Source: Agromyces aureus (lineage in GTDB: Bacteria > Actinomycetota > Actinomycetes > Actinomycetales > Microbacteriaceae). Taken from it: a stretch of 64,000 nt of DNA. Within the stretch, counting starts at the first letter, position 1; every line of letters begins with the position of its first letter. Made by a program: the position numbers and the translations under genes. Shown here in pieces: positions 16,107 to 25,168 of this stretch. A model generated the notes under the pieces. The model was not told the DNA's origin and made no database searches. It was given only the letters and a program-made list of their open reading frames with translations. The stretch covers positions 124,001 through 188,000 of the forward strand of contig NZ_CP013979.1 in the NCBI RefSeq assembly GCF_001660485.1, read 5' to 3'.

Positions 16107-17978
16107 CTAGAAGTTGTTGATGACCGAGGCGAACACGAGGTCGATCTTCGCGGGGTCGGAGGCGTCGAACCACTGGCCGCCCGTGGCCTCGGCGATGCGC
16201 TGCAGCGCGCCCGTGTCGGCGCCCTCGCCGTACGCGATCGGGAAGATGCGCACGGGTGCGTCGCCGCCGCCCTCGCCGCTCGACTTGCCGATCTTCGTGA
16301 TGAGCGAGTCGATCGAGATCGACGAGTCGGTGTCCTGCCCGTCGGAGAGCACGACGATCGCGTTGATGCGGCCGGGCTCGGCGCGCGCGATCATCTCTTC
16401 GTAGGCGGCGTCGATGGCGTCGTAGAGCGGGGTGCCCTGTCGGTTGGCGTAGCGCAGGTCGGCGATCGAGGATCGCAGCGTCTCGCCATCGGAGCCGAGC
16501 GGCGAGACGCCGCGCAGCTCGATGAGGTTCTTGCCGGCCGCCGATTCGACGTCGGTCGTGAACGCCCACACGCCGACCTCGTCGGTCGAGCGGAAGTGGC
16601 CGAGCGTCGCCTGCGCGCCCTCGATGGCGCCGTCGAGCTTCGAGCGGCCGTCGCCGATCGGGTCGTCCATCGACCCCGAGATGTCGATGACCTCGAGCAC
16701 CGACGAGGGCTTGCGGATCTGCGTCCACTGGTCGAGCGCGGCCGAGACCACGTCGACGGCCGGGCGCGGCAGCGTGACCGCCGGGCCGGCGGGGTCGACG
16801 CCGAAGCGCTCGGTGAACAGGTTGCCGAGCGGAACCGACTCGTCGAGCGGGCGGAACCCGTACAGCGGCAGGATGCTCTGCGCCTGCTCGGTCGCGAGGA
16901 AGTCGATGAACGCCGCACCCGCGGTCGCCTGCTCGGGGGTCACCCAGTCGGCGCCGAGCACGGTCACGGGGTTGTCCGACCAGATCGAGCCGCCAGACGG
17001 GTACACCGCGACGAGCTTCTCCTTCGGCGGGGTGAGCGTCTCCCCGGGCTCGACCGTGTGCGAGTCGGGGTTGCCCTGGTTGTAGTTCAGCAGCGACGTC
17101 TCCTCGAGCGCCACGGCCGAGACGTAGCCCGAACCGCCCGAACCGTTCTGGGTCTCGTCGTAGAGCGTGGTGAGCACCTTGCCTGTGGTGTCGCCGTAGT
17201 GGATCACGCACTCCTCGAACACGCGCGAGAACTCCTCGGCCGCGGCGACGTCGTCGGCCGTGAGGTCGGTCGTCTTGCCCGAGGCCTCGTACGACTGCAT
17301 CAGGATCGCCGACAGGCCGGTGGTCGACGTGTTGGGGTTCGTCTTCGAGATCTTGAACGAGCCCCAGATCGGCTTGCCGACGCTGCCCCAGCCGGCCGGG
17401 TCGGCGCAGAGCTTCTCGAAGTCGGCGATGCCGATCTCGGCGTCGGGCCAGCCGAGCGCCTTCGCCATCGTCTCGGGCACGCCGAACACGACGGGCGTGT
17501 GCGTGAACGACACGGGCTCGCCGACCAGTGAAGGGGATGCCGCGGCCGCGACGCGCTCGGTCCACACCGTGGATGCCGGCGACCACAGGGTCGGCCAGCG
17601 TCGGGGGTCGTCGTCGGGCCAGTCGCCGCCCGCCGTCAGGAAGCGGGTCGCGTCGCCGGAGGACACGTTCACGGGCCGCACGGTCGCGCATTCGTCGAGC
17701 CCGTCGTGCTCCGGCGACTCCTTGAACGCCTTCGCGAGGGCGTCGAGCATGTTGACCTTCTCGGAGGAGGTCGCGACGACCACGCTCGTGCAGCCGTCGT
17801 CGGCGAAATCGCCGCGATCCACCGTGCCGCCGTCGGTCGTATCGCCGCCGAACGTGCATGCGCTCAGTGCGAGCGCCGACAGGGTCGCGATCGCGATCGC
17901 GATTCCCGCGCGCGCACCCCGCCGCGAGCTCGTCGGGAACAGGGGGCGGGCGGCCGTGCGCCGCGGAACGGGTGCCAT
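16107..17978 (-). CDS. Lipoprotein with solute-binding domain fused to a VWA domain
   Basis: A 623-residue exported lipoprotein: basic N-terminus, hydrophobic helix, lipobox LSAC (Cys41). Residues about 60-390 form an extracellular solute-binding fold (VVVATSSEKVNMLDALAKAF, then VVFGVPETMAKALGWP, and FIDFLATEQAQSILP). Residues about 425-620 form a von Willebrand A domain with the MIDAS motif DISGSMDD (about residue 430) and VVLSDGQDTDSS. A solute-binding domain joined to a metal-binding adhesion/scaffold domain is a recurrent actinobacterial architecture of unknown role. TACGCT lies 6 nt before the ATG, so the message is probably leaderless. It is followed by the TPM-like gene. All MIDAS residues are present. 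Confidence 0.88.
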   Translation of the reverse strand: MAPVPRRTAARPLFPTSSRRGARAGIAIAIATLSALALSACTFGGDTTDGGTVDRGDFADDGCTSVVVATSSEKVNMLDALAKAFKESPEHDGLDECATVRPVNVSSGDATRFLTAGGDWPDDDPRRWPTLWSPASTVWTERVAAAASPSLVGEPVSFTHTPVVFGVPETMAKALGWPDAEIGIADFEKLCADPAGWGSVGKPIWGSFKISKTNPNTSTTGLSAILMQSYEASGKTTDLTADDVAAAEEFSRVFEECVIHYGDTTGKVLTTLYDETQNGSGGSGYVSAVALEETSLLNYNQGNPDSHTVEPGETLTPPKEKLVAVYPSGGSIWSDNPVTVLGADWVTPEQATAGAAFIDFLATEQAQSILPLYGFRPLDESVPLGNLFTERFGVDPAGPAVTLPRPAVDVVSAALDQWTQIRKPSSVLEVIDISGSMDDPIGDGRSKLDGAIEGAQATLGHFRSTDEVGVWAFTTDVESAAGKNLIELRGVSPLGSDGETLRSSIADLRYANRQGTPLYDAIDAAYEEMIARAEPGRINAIVVLSDGQDTDSSISIDSLITKIGKSSGEGGGDAPVRIFPIAYGEGADTGALQRIAEATGGQWFDASDPAKIDLVFASVINNF

Positions 17979-17984
17979 GGGAAC

Positions 17985-17990
17985 AGCGTA
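17985..17990 (-). promoter_or_regulatory. -10 box TACGCT of the leaderless solute-binding/VWA gene
   Basis: TACGCT on the minus strand is 6 nt before the ATG at 17978. Confidence 0.5.
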
Positions 17991-18048
17991 CGACCTGCGA
18001 GTGCGCCATGAGTCGGGCCACCGGCATCCGCTCGCCGAAGCGTCGTCA

Positions 18049-18054
18049 TAGGGT
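18049..18054 (+). promoter_or_regulatory. -10 box TAGGGT of the leaderless M13 peptidase gene
   Basis: TAGGGT lies 7 nt before the ATG at 18062; the promoter is divergent from that of the VWA lipoprotein gene, 59 bp away. Confidence 0.5.
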
Positions 18055-18061
18055 GGAACGC

Positions 18062-20080
18062 ATGACCGACGTCTCGCTCACCTCCGGCATCGTGCACGAC
18101 GAACTCGACGATGCGGTGCGACCGCAGGACGACCTGTTCCGCCATGTCAACGGCAAGTGGATCGCGCGCACCGAGATCCCCGCCGACAAGGCGCGCTACG
18201 GCTCGTTCATCGTGCTGCACGAAGAGGCCGAGCAGGCCGTGCGCGAGATCATCCAGGAGTCGCAGGCGGCGGAGCCCGGCACCGAGGCGCGCAAGGTGGG
18301 CGACCTCTTCGCGAGCTTCCTCAACGAGGAGCGGGCGAACCTGCTCGGCGCGACGCCCATCGCGGGCCAGCTCGGCGAGGTGTCGCTCGTGAGCTCGGTG
18401 CCGAGCTTCCTCGAGACGCTCGGCCGGCTCGAGCGACAAGGCGTCTCGGGCCTCGTGCAGCTCTTCGTCGACAACGACCCCGGCGACCCCGAGCGCTACC
18501 TCGTGTTCGCCGAGCAGGGCGGCATCGGCCTGCCAGACGAGAGCTACTTCCGCGAAGAGCGCTTCGCCCCGATCCGCGACGCGTACCTCGCGCTGCTCGA
18601 GCGCATGTTCGGACTCGCCCGCCTCGACGACCCGGCGGCCAGCGCCCGGCGCGTGTTCGACCTCGAGACCGAGATCGCGGCCGCCCACTGGAACAACGTC
18701 GAGACCCGCGACAGCCACAAGACCTACAACCTGTACGCGTGGGCGGATGCCGCGGCCGCCGCCGCGGGCACCTCGACCGAGTTCGACCTCGCCGTGTGGC
18801 GCGACGCCATGGGCGTGCCAGAGGGCGCCTTCGACGAGATCGTGCTGCGCGAGCCGTCGTTCGTCGAGGCCCTCGGCACGATCGTCACCGAGGAGCACCT
18901 GCCCGCCCTGAAGGACTGGTTGGCCTGGCAGGTCATCCGCGCGAACGCCGCGTACCTCTCCGACGACTTCGTCGAGGCGAACTTCGACTTCTACGGCCGC
19001 ACGTTGAGCGGCACCCCCCAGATCCGCGAGCGCTGGAAGCGCGGCGTCTCGATCGTCGAGGGCGCCATGGGCGAGGCCGTCGGCCGCATCTACGTCGAAC
19101 GGCACTTCCCGCCCGCCGCCAAGGGCGCGATGGACGAGCTGGTCGCCAACCTGATCGAGGCCTACCGGCAGTCGATCACCTCGCTCGAGTGGATGGGCGC
19201 CGAGACGCGCGAGCGTGCGCTCGACAAGCTGGGCAAGTTCACGCCGAAGATCGGGTTCCCGGTCAAGTGGCGCGACTACTCCACGCTCGAGATCGTGCCC
19301 GACGACCTCGTCGCGAACGTGCGCGCCACCGCGGAGTTCACCTTCCTGCGCGAGATCGGCAAGCTCGGCAAGCCGATCGATCGCGACGAGTGGTTCATGA
19401 CCCCGCAGACCATCAACGCGTACTACAACCCCGGGTTCAACGAGATCGTGTTCCCGGCGGCCATCCTGCAGTTCCCCTTCTTCGACGAGGGTCGGGATGC
19501 CGCGGCGAACTACGGTGCGATCGGCGCCGTCATCGGCCACGAGATCGGCCACGGCTTCGACGACCAGGGTTCGAAGTACGACGGCGACGGGCGCCTCACC
19601 GACTGGTGGACCGAGGCCGACCGCGCCGCGTTCGAGGAGCGCACCAAGGCGCTCATCGCGCAATACGACGCACTCGTGCCGGCGCAGCTCGTCGGCGAGG
19701 GCGCGGTCGAGGGTTCCGACGAGTCCGAGGCTTCCGAGCAGCACGTCAACGGCGCCCTGACGATCGGCGAGAACATCGGCGACCTCGGCGGTCTCGCGAT
19801 CGCCTGGCGCGCCTACGTCATCTCGCTCGACGGCGCCGAGCCGCCCGTGATCGACGGGCTCTCGGGCGTGCAGCGCTTCTTCCTGTCGTGGGCGCAGGCC
19901 TGGCAGCAGAAGGGGCGCGACGCCGAGGTGATCCGCCTGCTCGCCATCGATCCGCACTCGCCGAACGAGTTCCGGTGCAACCAGATCGTGCGCAACATCG
20001 ACGAGTTCTACACTGGGTTCGATGTGACTCCCGATGACACGCTCTGGCTCGACCCGGCCGAGCGCGTGACCATCTGGTAG
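18062..20080 (+). CDS. M13-family zinc metallopeptidase (neprilysin/PepO-like)
   Basis: A 672-residue M13 endopeptidase, the normal length for the family. The active site is IGHEIGHGFDDQGSKYD (His493, Glu494, His497) with the third ligand in GENIGDLGG (Glu570; Asp574 assists). The NAYYNPGFNEIVFPA substrate-binding segment precedes it, and the C-terminus ends in Trp, as in M13 enzymes. There is no signal peptide or transmembrane anchor, so this bacterial form is cytoplasmic or exported by another route; it probably degrades short peptides. The ATG is the first in-frame start that follows a promoter-like TAGGGT at leaderless spacing. Two GGATGCCGCG words lie within the gene (18745, 19495). Confidence 0.94.
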   Translation: MTDVSLTSGIVHDELDDAVRPQDDLFRHVNGKWIARTEIPADKARYGSFIVLHEEAEQAVREIIQESQAAEPGTEARKVGDLFASFLNEERANLLGATPIAGQLGEVSLVSSVPSFLETLGRLERQGVSGLVQLFVDNDPGDPERYLVFAEQGGIGLPDESYFREERFAPIRDAYLALLERMFGLARLDDPAASARRVFDLETEIAAAHWNNVETRDSHKTYNLYAWADAAAAAAGTSTEFDLAVWRDAMGVPEGAFDEIVLREPSFVEALGTIVTEEHLPALKDWLAWQVIRANAAYLSDDFVEANFDFYGRTLSGTPQIRERWKRGVSIVEGAMGEAVGRIYVERHFPPAAKGAMDELVANLIEAYRQSITSLEWMGAETRERALDKLGKFTPKIGFPVKWRDYSTLEIVPDDLVANVRATAEFTFLREIGKLGKPIDRDEWFMTPQTINAYYNPGFNEIVFPAAILQFPFFDEGRDAAANYGAIGAVIGHEIGHGFDDQGSKYDGDGRLTDWWTEADRAAFEERTKALIAQYDALVPAQLVGEGAVEGSDESEASEQHVNGALTIGENIGDLGGLAIAWRAYVISLDGAEPPVIDGLSGVQRFFLSWAQAWQQKGRDAEVIRLLAIDPHSPNEFRCNQIVRNIDEFYTGFDVTPDDTLWLDPAERVTIW

Positions 20081-20184
20081 GCCAGCCGCCCCACCGGCTC
20101 ATCCGACCCCCGTCCGACGCATCCGTGCGCGCCGCCCGCTGAGGCCAGCGCACCGATCAGCCCCAGAGAGACCGTGCTAGCAAC

Positions 20185-21093
20185 GTGGTGACGCCGTCGC
20201 AGGGATCCGAGCGAAGAGCGCGCCATTCCAACGTGCACCGGGGCAAGCACCGGGGCGTCGAGCCGGCCGAGAGCTTCGCCAGGGGCTTCAACGCGTTGAG
20301 CGATCTCGCGCTCGCCGGGGTGCAGGTGACGGCTCGGGCGACCGATCTCGCGACCGGCAAGGAGCTGTTCTCGGTCGACGACCACGTGGTCATGCCGACC
20401 GCGTCGATCGGCAAGGTGCTGCTGCTCGTCGAGGTCGCCTCGCGCCTCACGGGCACGAGCGCCGAGGCGTTCACGGTGCTCGATCGCGCCCCGCGTGATG
20501 CGGTGGGCGACTCGGGCATCTGGCAGCACCTGCAGTCGCCGTCGCTGCCGCTCGCCGACCTCGCGGCGATGATCGGCGCGACGAGCGACAACCTCGCCAC
20601 GAACGTGCTGCTGCGCCACGTCGGGCTCGAGGCGGTGCGCGCCCGCACCGAGGCGCTCGGCCTCACACGCACCGCACTGCTCGACCTCGTGCGCGACCAC
20701 CGCGGCCCCGATGACGCCCCCCAGCTCTCGATCGGGTCGGCGAAGGAGCTCACCTGGCTCTTCGCCTCGCTCGCGCGCGGCGAGATCGTCAGCCCCGAGG
20801 TCTCGCAGCGGGTCATCGGGTGGCTCTCGCTCAACTCCGACCTGTCGATGGTCGCGAGCGCCTTCGGCCTCGATCCGCTCGCGCACCGCACCCCCGACCA
20901 CGGCGTGCTGCTCGTCAACAAGACCGGCACCGACGGCGGCGTGCGCAGCGAGGTCGGCGTGCTGCGCGGTCCGCGCGCGAGCGTGTCCTACGCGGTCTCG
21001 ACCTACTTCGCCGACACCGGCCTCTCGTCGCGCCTCGCGGTGCTCGACGGCATGCGCGCGGTCGGCATGGACCTGCTCGAGTACGTGCACTGA
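20185..21093 (+). CDS. Class A beta-lactamase-fold serine hydrolase, probably not a true beta-lactamase
   Basis: A 302-residue protein with the three penicilloyl-serine transferase motifs: TASIGK (Ser74, Lys77), TSDNLATN (Ser134-Asp135-Asn136) and NKTGTDGG (Lys246-Thr247-Gly248). The omega-loop Glu-x-x-Leu-Asn that carries the deacylating Glu166 of class A enzymes is not recognisable (DLVRDHRGPDDAPQ occupies this region), and no signal peptide is present. It is therefore more likely a DD-peptidase/esterase-like or cytoplasmic homologue than a resistance enzyme. Two adjacent GTG codons (20185 and 20188) could start it; no clear ribosome site decides between them. The preceding gene ends 104 bases upstream. 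Confidence 0.75.
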   Translation: MVTPSQGSERRARHSNVHRGKHRGVEPAESFARGFNALSDLALAGVQVTARATDLATGKELFSVDDHVVMPTASIGKVLLLVEVASRLTGTSAEAFTVLDRAPRDAVGDSGIWQHLQSPSLPLADLAAMIGATSDNLATNVLLRHVGLEAVRARTEALGLTRTALLDLVRDHRGPDDAPQLSIGSAKELTWLFASLARGEIVSPEVSQRVIGWLSLNSDLSMVASAFGLDPLAHRTPDHGVLLVNKTGTDGGVRSEVGVLRGPRASVSYAVSTYFADTGLSSRLAVLDGMRAVGMDLLEYVH

Positions 21094-21098
21094 CCTGA

Positions 21099-21983
21099 CT
21101 ACTCGATCGGCGGGGGTGCGACCGGCGGCTCCTCGACCGGCGGCGGCACGACCGCCGGCGAGGGCGGCAGTGCCGCGAGCAGCGCGATGCCGTCGAGCAC
21201 GGCGGCCGCCGTCTCCGGCGCCTTCAGGATCCTGAAGTGCCCGACGGCGTCGACCTGCACGTTCGTCGCCCCCGCGAGCACGCTGCCCTCGGGCACGTGC
21301 GGGTCGAACCGGCCGTACACCGACACGATGCGCGCGTTGACCGTGGCCGAGCCGCCGAGCCGCACGATCGTCTCGTCGGTCGGGCGGAGGTCCCGCATCG
21401 TGCGGTTCACGAACATCCGGGCGTAGCGGGAGCCGGCGAACGGCGTGCAGATCGCGACGACGCCGAGCACCCCCACGTCGGGCGCCGCGCCCGCATCCGC
21501 TGCGGCGCCGTCGCCGGTCGTGCCGCCGGCGGCATCCGCTCGCCCTGCTCGCACCGCCGCGGTCGTCGCGGCGGCCACGGCGCCTGCGTCGTCCTGATCG
21601 ATGAGGACGTGCTTGCCCACGAGCCCGCCCTTGCTGTGGGCGACGATCACGCGCCCGGCCGGCGGGGTCGGCTCGGCCGCGAGGGCGGCGATGGCCCTCG
21701 CCGCGGTCTCCGAGACCCGGATGCGGTTCATGCTCAGCCCGCGCACGACGCGCACGCGGTGCCCGCCGCGACTCAGCGCGTCGCCGAGCGGCCTCAGGAA
21801 CGTCCAGTGCTCGTAGACGCCGGGCAGCAGCACGACCTCGGGCCGCGATTCGTCGCCGCCGCGCCACGCCTTCGGCCGGCGCGTGCCGCCGAGCAGGGCG
21901 AGCTGTCGCCAGCCCGCGTAGACCTCATCGAGCAGCGTCCACTTCACCAGGGTGAAGATCGAAGGACGCCCGCTCGTGGACAT
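21099..21983 (-). CDS. Alpha/beta-hydrolase, lipase-like
   Basis: A 294-residue alpha/beta hydrolase. The strand and oxyanion region VVLLPGVYEHW is near residue 53, the nucleophile elbow is VAHSKGGLVGKH (Ser about 117), and the terminal His is in VDAVGHFRILKAP. An Ala/Gly-rich insertion follows the nucleophile, and the C-terminus is a Pro/Glu-rich tail (PPPVEEPPVAPPPIE). Its ATG overlaps the stop of the Nudix gene (TGATG), so the two are translationally coupled. Probably acts on esters; substrate unknown. Confidence 0.75.
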   Translation of the reverse strand: MSTSGRPSIFTLVKWTLLDEVYAGWRQLALLGGTRRPKAWRGGDESRPEVVLLPGVYEHWTFLRPLGDALSRGGHRVRVVRGLSMNRIRVSETAARAIAALAAEPTPPAGRVIVAHSKGGLVGKHVLIDQDDAGAVAAATTAAVRAGRADAAGGTTGDGAAADAGAAPDVGVLGVVAICTPFAGSRYARMFVNRTMRDLRPTDETIVRLGGSATVNARIVSVYGRFDPHVPEGSVLAGATNVQVDAVGHFRILKAPETAAAVLDGIALLAALPPSPAVVPPPVEEPPVAPPPIE

Positions 21984-22387
21984 CAGTCGATGACTCCGGA
22001 TGCCGCGAGCCGCCGCAGCACGTCGGCCCCCGCCGGTGGACACCGGTCGATCTCGGCGGTGGTCACCCAGTGCAGGGCGCCCACCTCGGCGGATGCGGTG
22101 GGCGCGGCATCCGTCTGCGCCTCGAACACGCGCATGCGCACGAGCCGGCCGTCGGGCTCGCCGTGCGCTTGCGTGACGACCTCGAACAGCTCGACGAGTC
22201 CGTCGGGGTCGAGTACGAGCGCGACCTCTTCGAACGCCTCCCTGGCGGCGGCCTCGGCGGGAGTCTCGCCGGCGTCGATCTTGCCGCCCGGCATGTAGAA
22301 CACGTCGCGCCCGCGGGCGGTGACCATGAGTACGCGGCGGTCGCGCACGAGCGCGATCGCGGAGACGAGGAGGTCTGGCAGCGTCAT
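21983..22387 (-). CDS. Nudix hydrolase
   Basis: A 134-residue Nudix protein. The box is GGKIDAGETPAEAAAREAFEEV (about 35-56), a full GX5EX7REUXEEXGU match apart from the last Gly (Ala here). It hydrolyses a nucleoside diphosphate-linked compound, which cannot be specified. The ATG at 22387 is preceded 7 nt upstream by TAGGCT, and its stop overlaps the start of the alpha/beta hydrolase gene. Confidence 0.88.
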   Translation of the reverse strand: MTLPDLLVSAIALVRDRRVLMVTARGRDVFYMPGGKIDAGETPAEAAAREAFEEVALVLDPDGLVELFEVVTQAHGEPDGRLVRMRVFEAQTDAAPTASAEVGALHWVTTAEIDRCPPAGADVLRRLAASGVID

Positions 22388-22394
22388 CCGCTCC

Positions 22395-22400
22395 AGCCTA
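22395..22400 (-). promoter_or_regulatory. -10 box TAGGCT of the leaderless Nudix-hydrolase operon
   Basis: TAGGCT on the minus strand is 7 nt before the ATG at 22387. Confidence 0.5.
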
Positions 22401-22463
22401 GGTCTCGGTGAGGCCCATGGCCGTTACGCTGGCGGCACTGCCGAAGACGCGAAGGGTGCGGCG

Positions 22464-23771
22464 ATGAGCGACGACGAGCGGGGATTCGGGCGGGCGACGC
22501 AGTCGGAGGTCTACCGGGCGGGCCTCTCGGGCGATCGTCCGAAGGTGCCCGTCGATGCGGCCGCGCTCGAACTGGCGGCGAAGAAGGGGCTCACGGCCGA
22601 GGCCTTCGCCTACCTCGCGGGCGGCGCCGGCGCCGAGTCGACGATGGCGGCGAACCGTGCGGCCTTCGATCGGTGGCGGGTGTGGCCGCGCGTGCTCCGG
22701 GACGTGTCGAAGCGCGACCTGTCGATCGAGTTGCTCGGCCGCCGCCGCCCGACCCCGTTCGTGCTCTCGCCCATCGGCGTGGCCGAGATGGCGCACCCCG
22801 AGGCGGATGTCGCGGTCGGCCGCGCTGCGGCGACCCTCGGCGTGCCCTACGTGCTGTCGAACCAGGCGTCGCGCCCCATGGAGGAGGTCGCGGCGCAGAT
22901 GCGCGATGCGTCGTTCTGGTTCCAGCTGTACTGGAGCCGGTCCGACGAGTTGAACGCGTCGTTCGTGCGCCGAGCCGAGGCGATCGGGTGCGAGGCGATC
23001 GTCGTGACCCTCGACACCTCGCTGCTGGGCTGGCGCACGCGCGACCTCGACGTCGCCTACCTGCCGTTCACGCGCGGCCTCGGCATCGCGCAGTACACGA
23101 GCGACCCCGTGTTCGCCGATCTCGTGCGCGACCGCGTCGCCGCAGGCGGCACGGCCGGGCCGAAGTCGCGCGTCACGCCGACCCTGCTCGCGTCGGCGCT
23201 GTCGATCGCCCGCTCGGGATCGCACACCATGCTCGTCGAGGGCGGGGTCGCCGAGGCGCTGCGCTCGCCGCTGCCCCGAGCCGCGGTCGAGACGTTCCTC
23301 GACGTGTTCTCGGATCCGTCGCTCACGTGGGACGACCTCGCGAGCCTCCGCGAGTGGACGACGCTCCCGATCCTGCTGAAGGGCGTCATGCACCCCGCGG
23401 ATGCGGCCAGGGCCCTCGACCTGGGCATCGACGGCCTCGTCGTCTCGAACCACGGCGGGCGCCAGATCGACGGCGCGGTCGCGACGCTCGACGCCCTGCC
23501 CGGTGTGCTCGAACGGGTCGGCGGGCGCATCCCCGTGATCCTCGACAGCGGCGTTCGTGGTGGGGCCGACGCGTTCAAGGCCCTCGCGCTCGGTGCGACG
23601 GCCGTCGGCATCGGCCGCCCGTACGCCTACGGCCTCGCGGTCGCCGGAGCCGAGGGCGTGCGCGAGGTCGTGCGCAACCACATCGCCGAACTCGACCTCA
23701 CCATGGGCCTCGCCGGGCGCACCTCGATCGACGCCATCGGACGCGACGCGCTGGCTCCGGCGCAGGCCTGA
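22464..23771 (+). CDS. FMN-dependent lactate 2-monooxygenase-like alpha-hydroxy acid oxidase
   Basis: A 435-residue flavoenzyme of the (S)-2-hydroxy acid oxidase family. The FMN site motifs are PFVLSPIGVAEMAHP and VLSNQAS; the catalytic histidine is in VSNHGGRQIDG, preceded by the active-site Lys in ILLKGVMH. The long insertion LLGWRTRDLDVAYLPFTRGL followed by GIAQYTSDPVF is the signature loop of lactate 2-monooxygenases, which release acetate and CO2 rather than pyruvate and peroxide. ATG 22464 is preceded by GAAGGGTGCGGCG. The gene is monocistronic between divergent and convergent neighbours. Confident on family; the monooxygenase assignment rests on that loop. Confidence 0.88.
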   Translation: MSDDERGFGRATQSEVYRAGLSGDRPKVPVDAAALELAAKKGLTAEAFAYLAGGAGAESTMAANRAAFDRWRVWPRVLRDVSKRDLSIELLGRRRPTPFVLSPIGVAEMAHPEADVAVGRAAATLGVPYVLSNQASRPMEEVAAQMRDASFWFQLYWSRSDELNASFVRRAEAIGCEAIVVTLDTSLLGWRTRDLDVAYLPFTRGLGIAQYTSDPVFADLVRDRVAAGGTAGPKSRVTPTLLASALSIARSGSHTMLVEGGVAEALRSPLPRAAVETFLDVFSDPSLTWDDLASLREWTTLPILLKGVMHPADAARALDLGIDGLVVSNHGGRQIDGAVATLDALPGVLERVGGRIPVILDSGVRGGADAFKALALGATAVGIGRPYAYGLAVAGAEGVREVVRNHIAELDLTMGLAGRTSIDAIGRDALAPAQA

Positions 23772-23856
23772 CGCCGGGATCGGGTCTTGTCCCGATCGGA
23801 GCCCGATCGATAACGTGAGCGGGGGCCCGCAGGTGGACTCCGGAGCGGGGGGCTCG

Positions 23857-25152
23857 ATGAACATCCTGGCGCTGCCGATCATCGAGGGCCCGGTGCCGTG
23901 GATCGTGTACGCGATCGCGATCGCCTTCGTGCTCGTGCTGCTGATCAGGCGGCCGACGGGTCGCTGGGTCGGCACGGCCATGCTCGGCATCGTGGTGGGT
24001 GGCGCGATCGGCCTCGGCGTCTTCCTGATCGCGAACCTGCTGGACCTCGTCGGCTCGCAACTGCCCGTCGAGGTCTGCTACTGGACCGTCGCCGTGTTCG
24101 CGGCGATCGGGCTGGCGGTCGTGAGCTTCCGGCGTTCACCGGTCTGGCGCAAGGTCGTGGCGGCGATCGCGATCGTGTGGTTCGCGATCACCGGGGTCAT
24201 CGGCGTGAATGCGTTCTACGGGCTGAACCCCACGCTCGGCTCCCTGTTCGGCGTCTCGAGCGACGGGCAGATCATCATCCCCACCGACGGGCCGACGGCG
24301 ACCCCGTCGGGGCCGCTGTACCAGACGTGGAAGCCGCCGGCCGACATGCCGAAGCAGGGCAAGCAGGGCACGGAGAAGATCCCCGCCACCGCCTCGGGAT
24401 TCGACGCTCGCGACGCCGGCATCTACCTGCCGCCCGCCGCGCTCGTCGCGAACCCGCCGCAGCTGCCGCTCGTGATCATGATGATGGGGTTCCCCGGCAA
24501 CCCCGACCCGAGCTACATCGGCGGAGTCCTCGACACCTTCGCGGCGCAGCACGACGGACTCGCGCCGATCGTGGTCGTCGCCGACCAGATCGGCGGCGAC
24601 GGCCAGTCGGCCGACCCCGCCTGCGCGGACTCCGCGGCCTACGGCAAGGCCGAGACCTACATCACGACCGACGTCGTGAACTGGGCGCGCGCCAACCTGA
24701 ACATCATCGACGACCCGAAGTCGTGGGTGGTGGCCGGGTACTCGAACGGCGGAGGCTGCGCGATCAAGTACGGCGCGAAGGACCCGACGATGTTCCGCAA
24801 CATCCTGTCGGTCTCCGGCGAGGAGTTCCCCGGTTCGGAGGACCCGGACTCGGTCACCGCGCAGGTGTACGGCGGAGACCAGGCGGCGTTCGAGGCGGCC
24901 AAGCCGATCAACATCATGAAGGCCGCACCATCCGGAACCTACGACGGCGTGACCGCGGTCTTCACCGCGGGCAGCGAGGACACTGCGTACGTTGCGAGTC
25001 AGCAGAAGGTCTCGGCGGCGGCGCTGGCGGTCGGGATGACGGTCACCAACTACGTGATCCCCGGGGCCGGACACGTCGGCGATGCCCTCACGAGCGGCCT
25101 GCAGGAGGGGTTCACGGTGCTGTACCCGGTGCTCGGGCTGACGGCACCCTGA
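23857..25152 (+). CDS. Membrane-anchored esterase with four N-terminal helices (paralogue A)
   Basis: A 431-residue protein: about four hydrophobic helices in the first 130 residues, then an extracellular alpha/beta-hydrolase domain of the esterase D/mycolyltransferase-like group. The nucleophile elbow is [17 protein letters not shown], the strand before it is [16 protein letters not shown], and the terminal histidine is probably in PGAGHVGDA. It is aligned over its entire length with the convergent gene at 25169-26524 (shared blocks [26 protein letters not shown]), so the two are duplicates. ATG at 23857 with CGGAGCGGGG upstream. Probably processes envelope lipids or esters; substrate unknown. 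Confidence 0.78.
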   Translation: MNILALPIIEGPVPWIVYAIAIAFVLVLLIRRPTGRWVGTAMLGIVVGGAIGLGVFLIANLLDLVGSQLPVEVCYWTVAVFAAIGLAVVSFRRSPVWRKVVAAIAIVWFAITGVIGVNAFYGLNPTLGSLFGVSSDGQIIIPTDGPTATPSGPLYQTWKPPADMPKQGKQGTEKIPATASGFDARDAGIYLPPAALVANPPQLPLVIMMMGFPGNPDPSYIGGVLDTFAAQHDGLAPIVVVADQIGGDGQSADPACADSAAYGKAETYITTDVVNWARANLNIIDDPKSWVVAGYSNGGGCAIKYGAKDPTMFRNILSVSGEEFPGSEDPDSVTAQVYGGDQAAFEAAKPINIMKAAPSGTYDGVTAVFTAGSEDTAYVASQQKVSAAALAVGMTVTNYVIPGAGHVGDALTSGLQEGFTVLYPVLGLTAP

Positions 25153-25168
25153 CCTGCGCCGGGGCGGG

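Noticed and set aside
20185..21093. Antibiotic-resistance beta-lactamase
   Set aside because: No signal peptide and no recognisable catalytic omega-loop Glu, so resistance cannot be claimed.
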